From contig JADKCY010000011.1 of assembly GCA_016718605.1 (NCBI GenBank), forward strand, positions 216,653 through 280,652: a stretch of 64,000 nucleotides of DNA. The letters are read 5' to 3'. A program made the position numbers and the translations under genes. The first letter of the stretch is position 1. Each line of letters starts with the position of its first letter. This DNA comes from Lysobacterales bacterium. Lineage in GTDB: Bacteria > Pseudomonadota > Gammaproteobacteria > Xanthomonadales > Xanthomonadaceae. Positions 55,636 to 64,000 of the stretch are shown here, in pieces. The notes under the pieces were generated by a model, which saw only the letters and a list, made by a program, of their open reading frames with translations, searched no databases and had not been told where the DNA came from.

Positions 55636-57858
55636 ATGAATACAAAAGCAGACAGCACAGGCGCGCAAGCAAATTGGTTCGTCGGCGCGAGCTATGGCGG
55701 TACTGATGATCAGATGCCGCGATTTCTTGCAGAAGGAATTTGGGAAAACGGCTACGACGACAAGCTCCTCGATGTGGTGCGTTCAATGCGCTCGGGAGAG
55801 CGGATCGCCATCAAGTCGTCTTACACGCGAAAGCACGGTCTGCCTTTCGATAGCCGAGGCCGAGCGGTTTCGGTTATGGGCATCAAGGCGGTCGGCACGA
55901 TCACCGAAAACCTGAACGACGGGAAGCGGGTTAAGGTGGACTGGGCCAAGGTCGAGCCGGCACGGGAGTGGTACTTCTACACTCACCGAGCAACGATTTG
56001 GCGCGTGCTGCCCGGCGACTGGATGAACGATGCGCTGATCGCCTTCGCGTTTGAAGGCAAGTCGCAAGATCTGGATCGCTTCCGCAACGAGCCCTTCTGG
56101 CGCGAGCGCTTCGGTGCGGTGCCACCTGAAAAACAGCGTTTCCAGTGGACGGACTTCTACGAGGCAGTGGCCGAAAAGCTGCTGGCCCACGCAGACGATC
56201 GAAGTCCGCTCATCGAGGGCATCCACGAGATCGCGTCCCGGGTGCCGGGGCTGTCCTATCTCCAGGATAAGTTTCCCGATGGAACCAGTGGTCCGCTGCA
56301 GGACATTTGCCCGTTCACAACCATGGGCACCTTTAACCGGTCCATGACCGATGCGAACCGCAAGACCATCGCGGGTGAACTTGCCAAGTTGCTGGGTGTG
56401 ACGGTGCCGGTTCCGCCCTCCTTTGAAGGCATCCCCGTTCTCAACAACCAACGTTCCTGGTTTTTCGCCTATGCCGACAAGCGTGGTGCGGGCGACATCG
56501 ACGCGCTATGGAAGGTATTCGTTGCCGCGAGCAAGATGGTCGATGGCGACCAGTTGGACACTCGCGATTCGTTCATCCGGGCTTATGACGAGGCAACCCA
56601 AGTGTGGGGTGTCGCATGGAACCTTTCGACAGGTCTGTACTGGGCGCATCCGTGGGAATTCCTGACCCTTGATAGCCAGTCGCGCCACTACATCAACAAG
56701 CGGCTCGGCCTGAATGTCGCCATCAGTGGTCAGCAAGGCCCATGTGATGGTCGGGCCTATTTGAAGCTGCTGGACGATTTGCGTTCGCGCTTCGGCGAAG
56801 ACGGCTATCCCGTCCACGGCTTCCCAGACTTATCGCTTGCGTCCTGGATGTACAAAGACCCGGTTGACGAGCCTGTGCCGGCTGGCGATATCGGTACCAA
56901 TGTCGGAGCAGAACAGGAAACTGAAGGTGAAGTTCGCGAAGCCTTTCAGGTGGCAGCGCCAATCGTTCCCTACTCGGTGGAGGACATCCTCAAGGACGGC
57001 TGTTTTCTGGAGCGGGCCGAGATTGACCGCTTGCTCGACCGTCTCCGCACAAAAAAGAACCTCATCCTTCAGGGGCCTCCGGGTACCGGCAAGACTTGGC
57101 TGGCCAAGCGGCTGGCGTTTGCATTGATCGGGCAGAAGGACGACAGCAAAATTCGGGCGGTGCAATTCCACCCGAATCTGTCCTACGAAGATTTTGTGCG
57201 TGGCTGGCGTCCGACTGGTGAGGGCAAATTGTCCCTTGCGGATGGGGTGTTCATGGAAGCCATCAAGGCTGCTCGCAAGGAGCCGTCATCCAAGTTCGTC
57301 GTCGTGATTGAGGAGATCAACCGTGGCAATCCAGCCCAGATATTCGGCGAGTTGCTGACGTTGTTGGAGGCTGGAAAACGTACGCCCAGCGAGGCGCTTG
57401 AGTTGTGCTACCCGGATGCCGATGGCGTTCGATGGCCGGTTCATATCCCCGAGAACCTTTATGTCATCGGCACGATGAACATTGCCGACCGATCACTTGC
57501 ACTGGTCGATCTGGCACTGCGTCGCCGCTTTGCTTTCGTTGGGCTGGAGCCAAGACTGGGCCAGGTTTGGCGGGATTGGGTGGTCAATGAGTGTGCTGTC
57601 GAGCCGGGCTTGGTTGCGGATATCGAACGCCGCATCGCCGATCTGAACGACCAGATCGCGGCGGATGCGCGCCTTGGCAAGCAATTCCGGATTGGTCACA
57701 GCTATGTGACACCCGCACATCGACTGGCGGCGGGAGACACGAAGAAGTGGTTCCAGCAGGTCGTGGAGACGGAGATCGGCCCGTTGCTGGATGAATACTG
57801 GTTCGACGCGCCCGACGAAGCACAAAAGGCGATTGCACGGCTGACGCAGGGCTGGTGA
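55636..57858 (+). CDS. mcrB: McrB-like AAA+ GTPase/ATPase with N-terminal sensor domain (740 aa)
   Basis: Motor subunit of a modification-dependent restriction system. Walker A LILQGPPGTGKTWLAKRL (about 475-492), Walker B VVVIEEINRGNPAQIFGELL (about 554-573) and the family's VIGTMNIADRSLALVDLALR (about 612-631). The N-terminal 130 residues (WFVGASYGGTDDQMPRF; ERIAIKSSYTRK; GIKAVGTITENLNDGKRV) look like a PUA/EVE-type modified-base reader rather than the E. coli McrB N-domain. The mcrC start overlaps its stop. Confidence 0.88.
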   Translation: MNTKADSTGAQANWFVGASYGGTDDQMPRFLAEGIWENGYDDKLLDVVRSMRSGERIAIKSSYTRKHGLPFDSRGRAVSVMGIKAVGTITENLNDGKRVKVDWAKVEPAREWYFYTHRATIWRVLPGDWMNDALIAFAFEGKSQDLDRFRNEPFWRERFGAVPPEKQRFQWTDFYEAVAEKLLAHADDRSPLIEGIHEIASRVPGLSYLQDKFPDGTSGPLQDICPFTTMGTFNRSMTDANRKTIAGELAKLLGVTVPVPPSFEGIPVLNNQRSWFFAYADKRGAGDIDALWKVFVAASKMVDGDQLDTRDSFIRAYDEATQVWGVAWNLSTGLYWAHPWEFLTLDSQSRHYINKRLGLNVAISGQQGPCDGRAYLKLLDDLRSRFGEDGYPVHGFPDLSLASWMYKDPVDEPVPAGDIGTNVGAEQETEGEVREAFQVAAPIVPYSVEDILKDGCFLERAEIDRLLDRLRTKKNLILQGPPGTGKTWLAKRLAFALIGQKDDSKIRAVQFHPNLSYEDFVRGWRPTGEGKLSLADGVFMEAIKAARKEPSSKFVVVIEEINRGNPAQIFGELLTLLEAGKRTPSEALELCYPDADGVRWPVHIPENLYVIGTMNIADRSLALVDLALRRRFAFVGLEPRLGQVWRDWVVNECAVEPGLVADIERRIADLNDQIAADARLGKQFRIGHSYVTPAHRLAAGDTKKWFQQVVETEIGPLLDEYWFDAPDEAQKAIARLTQGW

Positions 57859-58997
57859 TGGCAGCCGTCGCAGAACAGGTGGAAAGTGCATCCATGAGCG
57901 CTGAGGGGTTCATCGGACGCATTCCGGTGCGCAACCTCTGGCTGCTGATGCTCTACGCCTCTGACCTGTTCCGCACCCGCGGCATCGGCAAGATCGGCTT
58001 GGAAGACAACCCGGACGATCTGCCGGATCTAGTTGCGGAGATCCTTGCCCACGCGGTTGAGGTGCGACAGCGTCGCCGCTTGAGTCTTGGATATCGATCT
58101 CGTAACGCAGTCATCAATCGTGTGCGTGGTCGGATCGACGTGTTGACCACCGAACGCCATCAGTTGATGGATAGAGGCCTGGTGGCTTGCCGGTTCGACG
58201 AACTCACCATCGACACCCCACGCAATCGTTTCGTCCGCGCAGCCTTGGAGTCCATCTCCAGAATCGTTCAGAGGAAAGACGTTGCCCATCGGTGCCGCGC
58301 ACTTGCAGGTGGCATGAAGGCAATGGGTGTATCAGGGGACGCACCAACCCGTGCCCAAATGGGCACCGATCGTTTTGACCGTAACGATGCAGACGACCGG
58401 TTTATGGTGGCGGGCGCAAAGCTGGCGTTCGATCTAGCGCTACCTACGGAGGCGTCGGGTGCGAATCTGCTCTCTCTGCCGGACCGAGAAGCGACTTGGG
58501 TACGCCGTTTGTTCGAGCGAGCGGTGGGCGGCTTCTACGAAGTCCTATTGAGTCCGCAAGGCTGGCGGGTGCTATGCGGCGGGACGATGGGCTGGCAGAT
58601 CGAGCAGAAGACGGCGGGGATCGACAAGATCCTGCCGACGATGCGAACTGATGTGGTGCTCGACCACCCGTCAACCGGACAGCGGATCGTCATTGATACC
58701 AAGTTCACCTCGATCGTGGCGAGTGGTTGGTACCGCGAGGAAACCCTGCGCAGCGGATACGTGTACCAGATCTACGCCTATCTGCGCTCCCAGGTTGGGT
58801 GCGGTGATGCGCTTGCAGATCACGCGAGCGGATTGTTGTTGCATCCCGCGATCGGCCAGATGGTCGACGAGACAGTGCTGATCCAGGGGCACGCCATTCG
58901 GTTTGCCACTGTGGATTTGACGGCAAGTCCGGCGGACATCCGAGCGCAGCTGCTGCGACTCTGCGTGCCAGACCACGCGATGAATACGGGCGCCTGA
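57858..58997 (+). CDS. mcrC: McrC-like nuclease subunit (379 aa)
   Basis: Nuclease partner of McrB. Starts with the family block GRIPVRNLWLLMLYASDLFR. The PD-(D/E)XK site is RTDVVLDHP (D265) and IVIDTKFTS (D280-T-K282), with Asp for the more common Glu. TLRSGYVYQIYAYLRSQ is the following helix. The ATG at 57858 shares a base with the mcrB stop; a GTG lies 3 bases earlier. Complete and probably functional. Confidence 0.9.
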   Translation: MAAVAEQVESASMSAEGFIGRIPVRNLWLLMLYASDLFRTRGIGKIGLEDNPDDLPDLVAEILAHAVEVRQRRRLSLGYRSRNAVINRVRGRIDVLTTERHQLMDRGLVACRFDELTIDTPRNRFVRAALESISRIVQRKDVAHRCRALAGGMKAMGVSGDAPTRAQMGTDRFDRNDADDRFMVAGAKLAFDLALPTEASGANLLSLPDREATWVRRLFERAVGGFYEVLLSPQGWRVLCGGTMGWQIEQKTAGIDKILPTMRTDVVLDHPSTGQRIVIDTKFTSIVASGWYREETLRSGYVYQIYAYLRSQVGCGDALADHASGLLLHPAIGQMVDETVLIQGHAIRFATVDLTASPADIRAQLLRLCVPDHAMNTGA

Positions 58998-59191
58998 AAG
59001 AACATGGACAGAATCGAATTAGACACTTGGGCAAACATCAGCGCGCAAAGTTGGGATTCCCTCCTTCTGGGCAACGAAGCCAGCATCGCCATCCACAAGG
59101 AGTTTGCCTATCCAACACTCCACAGCGTCGCTGACCCAAAAGGAGGGGGCGGTCGCGCCTGAAGCAAATTGTTGCCACTGAGGGGTAAGCG

Positions 59192-60082
59192 CTACTGCGA
59201 GCATTGATTTGACGAAGGCATGCCATCAGATAAATGGCCGACGGATGCTCGCCCCTCTGCTACCTTGGCGATATCACGCACGGCACTTGCGCCAGAAAAC
59301 AGCAATGCCATCACCAGTGCCGCGCCAGTGGCCACGTTCAGTCCCGGAATGGACATGGCCAGCACGAGCAGGCCCAATTTTGCGGCCTTCATTCCTGTCG
59401 CCTTGGCGGCGAGCCACTTGAAGCGCTGCAGCGAGATCTCGCCGCGACGGTAACGCCCGAACAGCGACCAAACGACCAGCGCCACAGAGACGGCGGTAAG
59501 GCCAGGAAAGTAGCTCCACAGTTCGTCCTGATCACTAGCTTCCAGCAGTCGGTCAACCACATCCTCGGTTCGTGCCGTCATTGCGTCATTGGAAACGCCA
59601 GAGCTCTGCAGACCCATCGCGTCGGCCAGTTCATCGGTCACGAGGATCTCGCCGTCAGGGTGGGCATCCACCCACTCCTGAACGTAGACGTTGCTATCCG
59701 TCGCCTTCAGTTGCGCCTGCCACGTCTCGCCCGTCGAATGATCCACGAACCGGACGTCGAATCCCGGATGGTTGGTCGATTGAAACAGCGCAGCGTGGAC
59801 TGAGTCGCCGTCCGAGTTCTCGATCCGGACGAACTCCATCTCGTGCAATACGCCCTTGGTGTTGTTGACCACCCCGTCGATCTGGTTGTCGTCCATATCG
59901 GCTAGCCAGGCACCCAGTTCTTCAGGCGTATCACCTGCGTGTGGGTGGGCCCGCTGCATCGCGGCGATGGTGGCAAGCTCCGACTCGGAGAAAGTAGGGT
60001 CGGACTCGAACGCCAGCTTGGCGGCAACCGCGAGGATCGCGGCCTCATCGAAGTTGCGGCGGACGTAGCGCAACATCTTCAA
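59192..60082 (-). CDS. Membrane protein with PD-(D/E)XK-like domain (296 aa)
   Basis: Residues 70-135 hold GVLHEMEFVRIENSDGDS, then HPGFDVRFVD (D109), then WQAQLKATDS (Q124-x-K126). The pattern E, D, QxK resembles nuclease folds where Gln replaces Glu. Two apolar stretches follow (about 193-209 and 236-266), so it is a membrane protein with a soluble N-terminal part. Translationally coupled to the upstream DUF697 gene (ATGA overlap at 60079-60082). Family not recognised; the nuclease reading is tentative. Confidence 0.55.
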   Translation of the reverse strand: MKMLRYVRRNFDEAAILAVAAKLAFESDPTFSESELATIAAMQRAHPHAGDTPEELGAWLADMDDNQIDGVVNNTKGVLHEMEFVRIENSDGDSVHAALFQSTNHPGFDVRFVDHSTGETWQAQLKATDSNVYVQEWVDAHPDGEILVTDELADAMGLQSSGVSNDAMTARTEDVVDRLLEASDQDELWSYFPGLTAVSVALVVWSLFGRYRRGEISLQRFKWLAAKATGMKAAKLGLLVLAMSIPGLNVATGAALVMALLFSGASAVRDIAKVAEGRASVGHLSDGMPSSNQCSQ

Positions 60083-60624
60083 TCCAGCTTGGTGTTCTTG
60101 ATGGTCGACTCGCGCTTCTTGCCTTCGGCCTCACCGGCCGCCTTCTGCCGCTGCCATTGCTTCTTCAGCTCGCTCGCGCTGAGGGTTCGGCCTGCGGCTT
60201 TGTTGACGAAGTAGAGATCCATCAACTTGCCTATGGCGAAGGTCAGCCCAAACACCACAGGAATCGTGCCGATGCCACCAAAAATGGGGAAGAAGATTTT
60301 AGCCAGCGCAATACCTAGCTGCTGGGCGAGCATGCCCATGCCCACCACGCCCATCAGCTCCTTGATGAGATCGGTCGACTGATTCTCGCTTAGGGGCATG
60401 CCCCGGATCGCTGAGATGCGAGTACCCATGAAGGCTTGCAGTGGGGTAAGGATGAACATGTCGGCAAAGGGGATCGGCTGAACGGCAATGCCCGCGCAGG
60501 CCGTCGAGAAGATCACGATAATCTGCGATACCTTCTGCTCGTCGGTCAGATCCTCGCGCCTCTCGATATCCATCACATCGCGCTGGAGGCGGTCACGGGC
60601 CTTGGCTAATAGTCCGTCGATCAT
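60079..60624 (-). CDS. DUF697/YcjF-like membrane protein (181 aa)
   Basis: The block VSQIIVIFSTACAGIAVQPI followed by PFADMFILTPLQAFMGTRIS is the DUF697 signature. Apolar segments at about 34-66 and 95-137 make it an integral membrane protein. N-terminal and C-terminal ends are charged (ELKKQWQRQKAAGEAEGKKR). It precedes and overlaps the nuclease-like membrane gene. Relatives occur fused or next to GTPases; none is seen here. Confidence 0.8.
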   Translation of the reverse strand: MIDGLLAKARDRLQRDVMDIERREDLTDEQKVSQIIVIFSTACAGIAVQPIPFADMFILTPLQAFMGTRISAIRGMPLSENQSTDLIKELMGVVGMGMLAQQLGIALAKIFFPIFGGIGTIPVVFGLTFAIGKLMDLYFVNKAAGRTLSASELKKQWQRQKAAGEAEGKKRESTIKNTKLD

Positions 60625-60756
60625 GGGCTTGGTTCCATCTCTTGTATGTGGGTTTCGTGTTATTTAGACATTCTTATTTCGTAAAGCAAGTTGAATTCAA
60701 TAAGGCCTGCGAACTCACGCCACCAAACCGCCAAAATTGAAATCAATCGCAAATGC

Positions 60757-61707
60757 TCAGGCGTTTTCGAGGGCGTCGGGAACCAAGAATTGTCCTTTCT
60801 GCAGGGCGAGAAGATTGTTCCCGAGCGTAGCAATTTCTTCAGCCCTCGCAAGCTTGCTGAGCCAGCTCGATGGGATGCCGTCCATCCCGTAGAACGCGCC
60901 AGCAATTTGCCCGCAGACTGCTGCAGTGGTGTCGGCATCGCCGCCGAGGTTGGCGGCGCGCAGGATGGCTTGCTCGAAACTGTCGGTGCTGAAGAAGGCC
61001 CAGAGCGCGGCTTCCAGTGTGGCGACGACGTAGCCGGAGCCGTCGTAGTCGTTTTCGGTGGCGTGCAGGAAGGCGTGATCGGCGATGCGCTGCATGCTGA
61101 CGGGTAGGGCGATATCGCTGACCTCAGCCAGCAGTTGCGCCTTGTCCTGCACGCCTTGCAGTGCCGACCAGATCAGCGCCGAGAAGTAGGCGCAGCTGGC
61201 CAAGCAATCGGACGAAGCATGGGTCAGGCGTGAACTCTCGATCGCCCAATGGATCGCCTGCGCTCGGTCGAAATGCCAAGCCATCGGGATCGGTGCCAGA
61301 CGCATCAACGAGCCGTTGCCCGAATCCTTCGGATCGGTGGAACCCGCCACCGGATCGCCCGTCTGATGAAACCGCCGCAGCGCCTTGCTGACCGTCTTGC
61401 CCATGCCAAACGCCTGCGGGCGACACGACCAATAGCCCTCATTGGCCCAACGCCAATAGCGCTGCATTTGATTCAAGGCATCAAAACCACGACAAACCAC
61501 CAGACTCTCGGCCAGACACAGCGCCATCGCCGTGTCGTCCGTCCACTCGCCCGGCCGCAATCGAAACTTGCCACCGCCCACCATATCGGTGAGCGGCACA
61601 AACCGACCGCGCGGATAGAACTCCACAGTCGTACCCACGGCGTCACCGCAGGCTAGGCCGAGTAGGGCGGCTTGGGTGTCCGCCGAAGCAGTTGGGGCTT
61701 GTTTCAT
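60757..61707 (-). CDS. ADP-ribosylglycohydrolase (316 aa)
   Basis: DraG-type hydrolase that removes ADP-ribose from modified protein, nucleic acid or small molecules using two Mg ions. Ligand blocks GEWTDDTAMALCLAES (N-terminal) and AANLGGDADTTAAVCGQIAG (C-terminal) are intact, as is ALLGLACGDAVGTTVEF. Starts at ATG overlapping the PLD-like gene's stop (ATGA), so the two are expressed together. Its substrate here is unknown. Confidence 0.92.
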   Translation of the reverse strand: MKQAPTASADTQAALLGLACGDAVGTTVEFYPRGRFVPLTDMVGGGKFRLRPGEWTDDTAMALCLAESLVVCRGFDALNQMQRYWRWANEGYWSCRPQAFGMGKTVSKALRRFHQTGDPVAGSTDPKDSGNGSLMRLAPIPMAWHFDRAQAIHWAIESSRLTHASSDCLASCAYFSALIWSALQGVQDKAQLLAEVSDIALPVSMQRIADHAFLHATENDYDGSGYVVATLEAALWAFFSTDSFEQAILRAANLGGDADTTAAVCGQIAGAFYGMDGIPSSWLSKLARAEEIATLGNNLLALQKGQFLVPDALENA

Positions 61708-62684
61708 TTCAACTCTTGCAGTGGGATCTTTGTGTCTTTTACAAGTGCTTCAATTTCATTCCTGTGAATCTCTGTGATATTCTTCTCGAACCAATATTTA
61801 GCTCTATTCTTTATTGCTCTTTTTAGTTCGTTGTCTAGGCGAAAAGGGCGAGCGTACTTCTTTTGTTTGTAGGAATAAATGTAGTTAGTCCCATTCTCGA
61901 GAATAATTCTGTCAAATGAGTAGAAATCCGGATATGAACCATTTGAATCAATGCAAAGAACAAGGTCTCCTTGCTTGTATGGAATGCCTCCTTCTTCTTT
62001 ATCGCATGTGAAGAATTCGCGTAATATTGATGCCGGGGATTTATCTACTTCCGTCCTCAGTATTCTATGTGCTTCTTTGGTGGTTGATTTGGTGTGTTTG
62101 GCTTCCCAAATAAAAACCTGTATTAGCTGATTCTCTTCATCGGCAAGCCATTCACTGACAGTTCCTGAATGTACTGTCCGTACTCGGCCGAACTGCATGC
62201 GACGATGGACGTCTCGGTAGGCTTGCATCCAGGCTTCGAAGCGCTCATCATTGCGACTTAGCACATCCTTTAATGATTTAATTTCGTCAAATTTTATCAA
62301 GTATTTTTCCAGAAGATTTTTGTCATTTAGCGCAACACATGTGTCTCGCTCCAGGCTCAGTCCTTTGGTGGTGAAATTGGCGCTACCTATTATTACTGTA
62401 TCCGGCTTTACTAGATATAGCTTCCAATGGATGCTATTTTGATATCTGAAGTCGATAGACATGGAGAATCTATCATCCACAATCTTTTTGCAGTGCTCAA
62501 AGAAGTCAGGAGAAGAAAATGAATTTATCGTTCCGATAAGCAATTCCAACCTGTTCCCTTGATTTAAAAGGGCGTCAACAACTTCCTCTGTGCCGCTAGC
62601 AAAAGCGGAGATAATAACAACATCCTTATTTTGGATTCCCTCAAGAAATTCGTTTAGATTTTCTTCACTGGTAAGGATTTTCAT
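61704..62684 (-). CDS. Phospholipase D-like nuclease-family protein (326 aa)
   Basis: One HKD motif: HWKLYLVKPDTVIIGSANFT (H86, K88, S101, N103), so the active form should be a dimer, as in PLD-family nucleases. The C-terminal 200 residues have no recognised domain (VFIWEAKHTKSTTKEAHRIL). Codon use is strikingly AT-rich relative to everything around it, which points to recent transfer. Coupled to the ADP-ribosylglycohydrolase gene downstream. Confidence 0.8.
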   Translation of the reverse strand: MKILTSEENLNEFLEGIQNKDVVIISAFASGTEEVVDALLNQGNRLELLIGTINSFSSPDFFEHCKKIVDDRFSMSIDFRYQNSIHWKLYLVKPDTVIIGSANFTTKGLSLERDTCVALNDKNLLEKYLIKFDEIKSLKDVLSRNDERFEAWMQAYRDVHRRMQFGRVRTVHSGTVSEWLADEENQLIQVFIWEAKHTKSTTKEAHRILRTEVDKSPASILREFFTCDKEEGGIPYKQGDLVLCIDSNGSYPDFYSFDRIILENGTNYIYSYKQKKYARPFRLDNELKRAIKNRAKYWFEKNITEIHRNEIEALVKDTKIPLQELK

Positions 62685-62768
62685 GTGGCGTCCTCGATGG
62701 GTAACTTCGACGACCTGAATGCGTGATCCATGAACTAATACAATTTCTGTCTAGTTGATGTTGCAGGG

Positions 62769-63779
62769 TCAGCCGTCGGCGGAATTTTCGTCCAAGAGTT
62801 TGGAAATGCTCAGGAGCTCCTCCCCAAACGAATCCAACCACCACCGAAGTTGCATCGAATCCCTGACGGTGGCGGTAATGTGATAGTACATGGTGCCGTT
62901 TTCGGCAAGCCTTTTTTCGCATGTTTGGTCGGGTGATAGCTTGAGTTCGGTCAAGTGATAGCCCGCGCCTTCTGCGAGGTCGAGTTCGAGTTTGATTTCT
63001 TCGCCGACATCCAGTGCCATGCCGCCTTCACGGATATAGGTTTCCAGGTCGAAATCGGGCAGTCGTCGGGCGGGGGTGTCGAGGAGTTTGGCCTTTTGCA
63101 TGCGGTGCAGGGCGAATTGGCGCGGTTCGGTGTAATCGCGGGCGGTGGCGATCAGGTAAATGACGCCTTCGCGCACGACCAGGGCTTGCGGGTGGTGGGT
63201 ATTGCTTGAGTTCGCCTTCGTAGGCTTTGCGGTAATGCACGTGGACTCCGTGTATTGGTGGCGAGTGCGTGAAGACTCGCTTTGCGCACTGGGGGGCAAT
63301 GGGTGGCGGAATCAGTGGAAGTGCGCGGTGGATAACGGCGATGCGGTCGGCCCAGCGGGTTTTGGCGTTGTCGGTGTGGCGGCCCAGGGCTTTTTTCGGC
63401 GGCGGCGAACTGCGCCAGCGCTTGCAGGGGCGTCGGGCGGCAACAGGTTCTTCGCGTGTTTCTGCAGCATGATCAGGGCCAAGGCGGTGGCGGGATCGGT
63501 GCCCGGCAGGCTGATGTCTTCGCCTGCGCGCGCCAGGTCCAGCGCGGGGTTCTGTCCATCGCTCTCGATGGGATAACCATGCCGTGCCGACAGAATCAGC
63601 AGGTCGCGCTGCACGCTGCGCTCGCTGGCCTGTATCTGCTGCATGGCCAGTTGCTGCATCAGTTCGCGCACGCTGCGACCTTGACCACGTTTGAGGCATT
63701 GCAGGATCGCCAAGCGACGCTTGAAGGTGTCGAGCTCCTTGCCGGGCGTGCTGGCGCGGGTTGGGGGTGTTTTCGGCAT
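62769..63779 (-). pseudogene. WYL-domain transcriptional regulator, two frameshifts
   Basis: N-terminal HTH (RLAILQCLKRGQGRSVRELM; SERSVQRDLLILSARHGYPI) lies in one frame to about 63430, the middle (WADRIAVIHRALPLIPPPIA) in a second, and the C-terminal WYL part (GVIYLIATARDYTEPRQFAL; RRLPDFDLETYIREGGMALD) in a third from about 63215. Intact, it would be about 335 residues. The HTH part alone might still be made. Sequencing error is possible. Its 5' end faces a palindromic operator and a divergent gene. Confidence 0.75.
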
Positions 63780-63816
63780 GACCGTGCTCCTGAGTGGACC
63801 CAGCATACGATCTGCG

Positions 63817-63835
63817 CGCGTCAAGAGTTGACGCG
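63817..63835. promoter_or_regulatory. Palindromic operator between WYL regulator and divergent gene
   Basis: CGCGTCAA-GAG-TTGACGCG is a perfect inverted repeat with 8-base arms. It lies 38 bases upstream of the WYL start and 43 bases upstream of the divergent ATG. TTGACG in its right arm could be a -35 box for the rightward gene. Confidence 0.6.
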
Positions 63836-63877
63836 ACAGGTCTTTACCCTGGCCGCACCCCAACACGGAGGCGGACC

Positions 63878-64000
63878 ATGGAATTTGTAGTGACCGATGT
63901 GCCGAAGAACGCAGTAGTGGAATGGCAAGACGACGAGGGGCCTCGCGTTCTGGCCGCGCGCAAGGGGCTTCTGCGGCGTTGGCTGCATGCGCTGCTGGAA
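63878..64000 (+). CDS. Start of an unidentified gene, cut by the window edge
   Basis: ATG with GGAGG 6 bases upstream, open to the window end (41 codons, starting MEFVVTDVPKNAVVEWQDDE). Divergent from the WYL regulator with the palindrome between. In defence islands such regulators often control an adjacent multigene system, so this may be its first gene. The product is not recognisable from this part. Confidence 0.6.
   Translation, partial: MEFVVTDVPKNAVVEWQDDEGPRVLAARKGLLRRWLHALLE

Noticed and set aside
59000..59190. Short minus-strand frames after mcrC
   Set aside because: Different frames give equally poor products; the stretch looks like decayed intergenic sequence rather than a gene.
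61300..61345. Second attachment site suggested by GAATCCTTC
   Set aside because: Only nine bases match the tRNA fragment and they lie inside the ADP-ribosylglycohydrolase gene.

Overview
The window looks like a GC-rich gammaproteobacterium, possibly of the Xanthomonadales; this rests on codon use, gene style and the form of a tRNA-Arg 3' end, and the taxon is an inference. Bases 1 to about 4.69 kb look like ordinary chromosome (an acyl-CoA dehydrogenase and a secreted CocE/NonD-type hydrolase). At 4690-4709 lies a 20-base 3'-terminal fragment of a tRNA gene, read on the minus strand and followed by the tRNA's own hairpin terminator. Beyond it the sequence becomes foreign. This is the signature of a genomic island integrated into the 3' end of a tRNA gene. 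No second copy of the fragment was seen by eye, so the island probably runs past the right edge of the window.

Region by region: (i) 4.7-16.6 kb, integration and maintenance genes: a 1885-residue protein with two tyrosine-recombinase-like catalytic modules, a HEPN-like/LOTUS-like protein, an XRE repressor, an AlpA-like regulator, a second conventional tyrosine integrase and an HD-domain protein. (ii) 16.6-34.8 kb, a complete type III-A CRISPR-Cas locus. It has an unusual four-gene adaptation operon (cas2, cas1, a degenerate Cas1-fold gene, a second cas2), a 52-repeat array starting 2 bases after the last cas2 stop codon, cas10-csm2-csm3-csm4-csm5 and cas6. Its cyclic-oligoadenylate branch has an NE0113-family Csm6-type protein, a Csx16 ring nuclease, a membrane-anchored CARF protein resembling Cam1 and a Can2/Card1 nuclease. 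(iii) 35.06-37.6 kb, a decayed IS21-family element. (iv) 37.9-40.5 kb, a MerR regulator with a VIT-VWA protein. (v) 41.06-55.6 kb, a full BREX type 3 operon (brxF, brxC, pglX, brxHII, pglZ, brxA) with a translationally coupled ATPase plus PD-(D/E)XK nuclease pair between pglX and brxHII. (vi) 55.6-59 kb, a McrBC-type restriction pair. (vii) 59.2-64 kb, two minus-strand gene pairs (DUF697 membrane protein plus membrane nuclease-like protein; PLD-family protein plus ADP-ribosylglycohydrolase), a frameshifted WYL regulator, and the start of a divergent gene behind a palindromic operator.

Together this is a defence island. BREX and McrBC act on DNA according to its modification state. The type III system recognises invader RNA and raises a second-messenger alarm read by at least three CARF proteins and reset by Csx16. 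The parts that looked least familiar were the double Cas1-fold/double Cas2 adaptation operon with no separate leader, the ATPase-nuclease pair wired into BREX, and the giant double recombinase next to the attachment site. All calls come from reading the sequence by eye; no database search was run.
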